Assembly (NCBI RefSeq): GCF_050433445.1
Contig: NZ_JBNPXF010000009.1
Span: 62,001-126,000 of the forward strand
From: Kroppenstedtia sanguinis
Lineage (GTDB): Bacteria > Bacillota > Bacilli > Thermoactinomycetales > DSM-45169
Direction: 5' to 3'
DNA: 64,000 bases
A program made the position numbers and the translations under genes. Of this stretch, positions 60,469-64,000 are shown one piece after another; within the stretch, counting starts at the first letter, position 1; every line of letters starts with the position of its first letter. A model generated the notes under the pieces. It worked only from the letters and a program-made list of their open reading frames with translations, did no database searches and was not told the origin of the DNA.

Positions 60469-60846
60469 TCAATCCACTTCGGGTTGTTTGCGTAAGAGTG
60501 ATAAGTACAAAGTGACAAAGCCGGTTTCTGCGGAAGGTATTTCTGCCCCTGAATCCCGAATACATCGACGTAGGAGCTTTTCCGCTTCTCGCTGTAATTC
60601 AGGGTGGTCTCTGACCACCTCACGGACTTGCTCATTACCTTCGATGATGGGCTCCCCCTTGGAAATCCGTTCAGCAGCGACGGCCAAATGGTTTGTGAAG
60701 GGTCCAATGCTTTCGCTGGCGGGATCTAAGTCTCCCTGCCTTTCCAATCGGCTCAGGGATTCCCACACTTTTTGGTGAGTATCGGGTTCAATTTGCTTGC
60801 TGTTGACGAGTAAATCCAAGCGTTCTTTCACTTCTTCAGGTAGCAT
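60469..60846 (-). CDS. yhfY: PRD-domain protein YhfY
   Basis: 125 residues, a single PTS-regulation-domain-like helical unit with a conserved His in GPFTNHLAVAAERI. PRDs are phosphorylated on His by the PTS to control regulators. It probably modulates YhfZ, whose gene it follows. The ATG at 60846 has GGAGG 6 bp upstream, 15 bp after the yhfZ stop. Confidence 0.8.
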   Translation of the reverse strand: MLPEEVKERLDLLVNSKQIEPDTHQKVWESLSRLERQGDLDPASESIGPFTNHLAVAAERISKGEPIIEGNEQVREVVRDHPELQREAEKLLRRCIRDSGAEIPSAETGFVTLYLSLLRKQPEVD

Positions 60847-60860
60847 GCCGCTCCTCCCCC

Positions 60861-61793
60861 TCAATAATGTGGGATTCTGTGACCCTGCAATACTTCCTCC
60901 TGAATCTGGTTTATCTTTTGTATAGAAAGCGCATCCAATACTTCCGCCACTTCTTTACCCTGCTTCCGGACCAGCAAGGTAGCTTCTGAGAGGGAACGAC
61001 TCATATTTTGGGCATGTTCTTTTTGAAATTGGCCTTTTCCCCACCGAGATCCATCTGCTGTTTCATCCAGATTCCAGATGGCCACATCAATTTGCCCGCT
61101 TTCCAACTGATTAAACAGTTGCATATAGTTGACCTCCACCCAGTGAACATCCAATCCCTCGCATTCCGCATAGGTGAGGTCCCGCTGGTCTGGAGAGGAA
61201 GGATCGATGCCGATCCGCATCCCCGGTTCGATTTGTGTTTGGGTCTGATCTGCAAATAATACGCCATGACGTCCCACATAGGTTTTCTCACCCAGGAGTT
61301 TGTATAGGGAAAGGTCGTCATACTGACGGCAGGCTTGTTCCGCGGCCCACCGGGAAACGATGGCAAAATCGATCCGTCGGGAGCGCAGGGCATCAATCCG
61401 ACTATCCGCGCCACGCATGTAAGCGATGGTAAAAGGTAGCTTCATCTCTTCAAAACTCTGTACCAATCCCGTAGCCAACCCTTCATATCTCCGGGAGTAG
61501 GGAAGGGGCATCGCTGCCACCAATGCACCCCGATCGGCGATCTTCCAGAGCAGGGACTGATCTTTGTCCACCAGGAAAGTTCCCAGATGGCCTCTGGATT
61601 CCAAACGTACCGCCGACATTTCCTCCAAAAGTCTGAGCCCGCCTTGAATGGTTCCTCGGGCTGCGTTGAAAGCCCTTACAAAATCATCGACACGGGGTAG
61701 CTTCTCCCCCTTTTTCAAAGGGAGCAACTGGACAGCAATCTGTTGTGCCACTCTTCCGTTTTTCGTATAGATCCGTTCGATCCATGTGTCCAT
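60861..61793 (-). CDS. yhfZ: YhfZ-type transcription regulator (winged HTH plus periplasmic-binding-fold domain)
   Basis: 310 residues. The N-terminal GntR-like winged helix (RVAQQIAVQLLPLKKGEKLPRVDDFVRAFNAARGTIQGGLRLLEEMSAVRLESRG) is followed by a type-2 periplasmic-binding-protein-like ligand domain (residues 90-300). It presumably senses the pathway substrate. The ATG at 61793 is chosen (GGAGA 7 bp upstream). A perfect palindrome overlaps its promoter, so it is probably autoregulated. Confidence 0.82.
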   Translation of the reverse strand: MDTWIERIYTKNGRVAQQIAVQLLPLKKGEKLPRVDDFVRAFNAARGTIQGGLRLLEEMSAVRLESRGHLGTFLVDKDQSLLWKIADRGALVAAMPLPYSRRYEGLATGLVQSFEEMKLPFTIAYMRGADSRIDALRSRRIDFAIVSRWAAEQACRQYDDLSLYKLLGEKTYVGRHGVLFADQTQTQIEPGMRIGIDPSSPDQRDLTYAECEGLDVHWVEVNYMQLFNQLESGQIDVAIWNLDETADGSRWGKGQFQKEHAQNMSRSLSEATLLVRKQGKEVAEVLDALSIQKINQIQEEVLQGHRIPHY

Positions 61794-61804
61794 AAGCAAT
61801 TCTC

Positions 61805-61821
61805 CAATATACAGTATATTG
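61805..61821. promoter_or_regulatory. Palindromic operator at the yhfZ promoter
   Basis: CAATATAC-A-GTATATTG, a perfect 17-bp palindrome, 12 bp before the yhfZ ATG. It covers the likely transcription start, the usual place for a repressor site. Confidence 0.72.
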
Positions 61822-61828
61822 TACTTTT

Positions 61829-61857
61829 ATCTTTGCACGACATTCTCTACATGTCAA
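61829..61857 (-). promoter_or_regulatory. Probable promoter of the yhf-like operon
   Basis: A perfect -35 TTGACA (61852-61857) and a weak -10 AAAGAT 17 bp further, placing the start site over the palindrome. Confidence 0.5.
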
Positions 61858-61947
61858 TCGATCTGGGACGGTTTTTAAGAAAATTATTTTCGCAGTTGGT
61901 ACGCCAGTTGACGAATCTTTATAACCTGTTAAAATAGCCTCTATTAA

Positions 61948-61962
61948 TGAGAATGAATCTCA
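61948..61962. promoter_or_regulatory. Fur-like box
   Basis: TGAGAATGAATCTCA agrees at most positions with the 7-1-7 Fur consensus (TGATAAT-N-ATTATCA). It precedes the short relic ORF at 62000 and lies about 200 bp before the MFS gene. Confidence 0.4.
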
Positions 61963-61999
61963 ATATTATTAGATGGAGAATATGACGAAGGATCTCTTA

Positions 62000-62068
62000 T
62001 GAAACTGAGATTATGGATCTCTTTACTGATTAGGGATCCAAAAAACCTTTCTCACCAGCGCTCTTGAC
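62000..62068 (+). pseudogene. Short signal-peptide-like ORF, probable gene stub
   Basis: An ATG with GAAGGA upstream opens MKLRLWISLLIRDPKNLSHQRS and stops after 22 codons. The first residues look like the start of a secreted or lipoprotein signal. With the Fur-like box before it, this may be the 5' stub of a lost iron-uptake binding protein (inference). It could also be chance. Confidence 0.25.
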
Positions 62069-62157
62069 TGTACAACCAGCAAACCCTTAGTCTAAAAGAA
62101 TCAGTTCACACCATAAAGCAACGCAATCGTGTAGGCAGAAAGAGAGTTGTTCTTCAT

Positions 62158-63369
62158 ATGACGAATCATTCTTTAACTGCAACAGAAAATATATTCAGAG
62201 GGAAAACAGCCCTTTTTATTATCGGCATGATCTGGGTCGCCTTTAATCTACGTCCTGCCATCACTTCTGTCGGTCCACTAGTCGGCGATATCCGTCAGGA
62301 TCTAGGCATTTCTAACGGAATGGCCGGATGGCTAACCACCCTTCCCGTACTCAGCTTTGCTATTTTCTCTTTGGTGGCACCAAAAATCGGAAACCGCCTG
62401 GGGAACGAAAAGACAGTGTTTCTGGGGTTACTCATTCTTACCTGTGGGATCGTGATCCGCTCCAGCGGTCCCATCATCGCTGTCTTTGCCGGAACGGCCC
62501 TGATCGGGGTCGGGGTGGCCATCAACAATGTGTTGTTGCCTGGCATCGTCAAACATCGCTTCCCTGAAAAAACAGGGATGATGACCAGCATTTATTCCAC
62601 CTCCATGGGTCTGTTTGCCGCCATCGCTTCCGGGGTCAGCATTCCCCTGTCCCAAGGTTTACATCTAGGCTGGCGAAGGACATTGGTCCTATGGGGAATC
62701 ATCGGGGTGATCGCCCTGATCCTATGGGCGACACAGCTCGGGAAAAAGAACCCTCCCGACCTCCCGTCATCAGATACGACCTCCACGCCCTTGTGGCGAT
62801 CTCCACTCGCTTGGCAAGTCAGCTTTTTTATGGGGTTGCAGTCCTTTCTTTTTTACTGCATGATCGCTTGGCTTCCGGAAATCTTGAGCAGTCAAGGCAT
62901 GAGCAGGTCCATGGCTGGCTGGATGTTGTTCGGAGTGCAGTTTATCGGACTTCCCGCCACATTCCTCGCACCGGTCTTAGCAGACCGTTTCTCCCATCAG
63001 AGAGGGATTGTAGGAGGGATCAGCATCCTGTACTTCGTAGGTTTGCTCGGCTTGTTTGCCAGTGGAAATCTCGCCATAGCCATCCTTTCTGTGATCTCCA
63101 TCGGTTTGGGGCAGGGGGCGAGTATCAGCCTCTCTCTCACCATGTTGAGTCTACGCGCCAACCATGCAAAACAGGCTGCCGCTCTCTCCGGTATGGCCCA
63201 GTCCTTTGGTTATCTGCTGGCTGCCATCGGCCCCATTTTGACCGGTTTCCTTTATGACACTACACACTCCTGGACCCTGCCGATCCTCACCTTCCTTATC
63301 ATCACCCTCCTCATGCTACTCGCCGGACTGGGTGCTGGCCGCAATGTGACGGTTTTCCACGAAAACTAA
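62158..63369 (+). CDS. MFS transporter, CynX/NimT (YycB-like) family
   Basis: 403 residues with twelve membrane segments. IWVAFNLRPAITSVGPLVGDIRQDLG and GVAINNVLLPGIVKHRFPEKTGMMTSIYSTSMG are hallmarks of the CynX/NimT group (cyanate or nitroimidazole-type exporters, YycB in Bacillus). The real substrate is unknown. The ribosome site is weak. It has its own strong terminator. Confidence 0.88.
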   Translation: MTNHSLTATENIFRGKTALFIIGMIWVAFNLRPAITSVGPLVGDIRQDLGISNGMAGWLTTLPVLSFAIFSLVAPKIGNRLGNEKTVFLGLLILTCGIVIRSSGPIIAVFAGTALIGVGVAINNVLLPGIVKHRFPEKTGMMTSIYSTSMGLFAAIASGVSIPLSQGLHLGWRRTLVLWGIIGVIALILWATQLGKKNPPDLPSSDTTSTPLWRSPLAWQVSFFMGLQSFLFYCMIAWLPEILSSQGMSRSMAGWMLFGVQFIGLPATFLAPVLADRFSHQRGIVGGISILYFVGLLGLFASGNLAIAILSVISIGLGQGASISLSLTMLSLRANHAKQAAALSGMAQSFGYLLAAIGPILTGFLYDTTHSWTLPILTFLIITLLMLLAGLGAGRNVTVFHEN

Positions 63370-63370
63370 C

Positions 63371-63433
63371 CACACAAAAAAACAGTCACCGCCACCTGAT
63401 AAGGTGGAAACGGTGGCTGTTTTTTTGTGTGGT
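63371..63433 (+). terminator. Terminator of the MFS gene
   Basis: A long stem, ACACAAAAAAACAG.CACCG / CGGTGGCTGTTTTTTTGTGT, with a further CCACC/GGTGG arm inside. Confidence 0.9.
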
Positions 63434-63507
63434 TCGAACCGTCAAGGAAAATAACCGGACTTTGAAGTTTAGGGAATGTGAGTTTGAAGAGGATTGACAG
63501 AAAAAAT

Positions 63508-63539
63508 ACTTTGAACCCATCTCATTGGAGATGGGTTTT
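63508..63539. terminator. Additional hairpin
   Basis: ACCCATCTC ATTG GAGATGGGT followed by TTTTA on the plus strand. No plus-strand gene ends here; its role is unclear. Confidence 0.4.
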
Positions 63540-63557
63540 ATGTGGATCGAGAAAGAA

Positions 63558-63582
63558 CAAAAAAACCGGGGTTTTCCCGGTT
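63558..63582 (-). terminator. Terminator of the TPR-regulator/peptide pair
   Basis: AACCGGG / CCCGGTT with T-rich sequence on the minus strand, right after the peptide gene. Confidence 0.85.
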
Positions 63583-63591
63583 CCAGACCAA

Positions 63592-63732
63592 CTATCCATC
63601 GGAGGGTATACTACGGTTAGATTCACTATGAATAACCATTCCTTTAGAATTGACTGCGTCAAATGGGGCGGAAAAGAAAGTGATCGCAAACAAGAATACA
63701 AAACTAAGAAGAAACCTACTCCAATTCTTCAA
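63592..63732 (-). CDS. Secreted signalling-peptide precursor (RRNPP-type)
   Basis: 46 residues from a TTG start. AAAGGAGG lies 9 bp upstream, inside the last codons of the TPR gene, so the two genes overlap by 17 bp. The product has a basic start (MKNWSR), a hydrophobic core (FLLSFVFLFAITFFSAP), and a polar tail ending SESNRSIPSDG. This is the form of PapR, NprX and Phr pre-peptides, which are exported, trimmed to a short C-terminal peptide, and re-imported to bind the TPR regulator. A terminator follows. Identification is by layout and composition, not by homology. Confidence 0.75.
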   Translation of the reverse strand: MKNWSRFLLSFVFLFAITFFSAPFDAVNSKGMVIHSESNRSIPSDG

Positions 63733-64000
63733 TTTTAATGCCCTCCTTTTGATATAACTCCTTCTGTATTCTATACATATTTCTAAGTGTTGCCAGAAAT
63801 TCCTCCTCGTCGTTATTTTCCAAACATTGAGTTAGTTCGAAGAGTGCAATGTATTCTTTATTTTTAAGTTGATATTTTCGAGCTAATTCTGCAGCCTGCT
63901 TGTAGTGTTTGATCGCCTCATGGTAATCTTTCAGTTGTTTGTGGTAATATCCCATAGTAATTAAAGCATACACAAGACGAAGAATATCATGTGACTCTTC
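63716..64000 (-). CDS. C-terminal part of a TPR regulator (RRNPP-like), cut by the window end
   Basis: The last 94 residues are visible. They contain TPR units (ALITMGYYHKQLKDYHEAIKHYKQAAELARKY) and end ...GIKIEELE. The frame is open to the edge, so the start and any HTH lie outside. The arrangement resembles the HTH-TPR protein at 47.4 kb. The 3' end carries the ribosome site of the peptide gene, which suggests a cognate regulator-peptide pair. Confidence 0.75.
   Translation of the reverse strand, partial: EESHDILRLVYALITMGYYHKQLKDYHEAIKHYKQAAELARKYQLKNKEYIALFELTQCLENNDEEEFLATLRNMYRIQKELYQKEGIKIEELE

Noticed and set aside
63478..63738. 86-codon plus-strand ORF at the window end
   Set aside because: It is antisense to the secreted-peptide gene and runs through two hairpins. 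It has no ribosome site and an unnatural composition.

Overview
The window looks like chromosomal DNA of a spore-forming member of the Bacillales, most likely a Thermoactinomycetaceae relative (inference). The evidence is a run of genes in Bacillus-like order (yutH, yutG, yutF, yutE, yutD, yutC-like, lipA, lytH), several sporulation genes (CotS-type, CotF-type, YjcZ-type, RacA-like, LytH), AGGAGG ribosome sites, many TTG and GTG starts, and U-tailed terminators. I saw no rRNA operon, tRNA, CRISPR array, phage or transposase gene.

Layout. 0-5.4 kb: NCS2 nucleobase permease, a LuxR-type two-component pair, and an S66 LD-carboxypeptidase. 5.8-20.1 kb: the yut/lip/lyt block, interleaved with an SDR, an MBL hydrolase, a methyltransferase, a cyclodeaminase-like protein, two coat-type proteins, an acyltransferase and a RacA-like protein. 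20.1-24.5 kb: an NSS transporter with its tiny MetS-type subunit, a suppressor-of-fused protein, a glutaredoxin and an MBL protein. 25.2-31.1 kb: a YjcZ peptide and a five-gene peptide ABC transporter with its own promoter. 31.7-38.2 kb: PH-domain protein, acyltransferase, azlCD, ChaB, bpsAB (type III polyketide synthase plus methyltransferase) and coaA. 38.7-45.2 kb: a two-helix membrane protein, a csoR/copA/copZ copper block with palindromic operators, and a secreted PI-PLC. 45.9-52.4 kb: a TcyP-like symporter, an HTH-TPR regulator, a coiled-coil protein, a collapsed 3-hydroxyacyl-CoA dehydrogenase relic, and an orphan Flp-prepilin-like gene overlapping a glycine-zipper-like membrane protein. 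52.7-61.8 kb: a tartrate/D-malate dehydrogenase and a complete relative of the enterobacterial yhf cluster (yhfZ, Y, U, T, php, yhfS, X, W). 62.1-64 kb: an MFS exporter and, at the edge, the C-terminus of a TPR regulator whose 3' end overlaps a hidden secreted-peptide gene.

Three things stand out. (1) 63592..63732 minus encodes a 46-residue pre-peptide with a signal sequence. Its ribosome site lies inside the 3' end of the TPR gene and a terminator follows, which is the layout of an RRNPP quorum-sensing pair. (2) Intergenic regions carry at least a dozen copies or relics of one MITE-like repeat. Its ends resemble CAGGsyTGTTGATTA, some copies contain 49-bp tandem modules, and one copy has a perfect 9-bp target duplication. 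No transposase for it is present. (3) The yhf-like operon joins two PLP-fold enzymes, a phosphotriesterase homologue, a phosphopentomutase-fold enzyme and a membrane protein. It lies under a GntR/PRD-type regulator pair with a perfect palindromic operator at the promoter. Its metabolic role is, as far as I know, not established.
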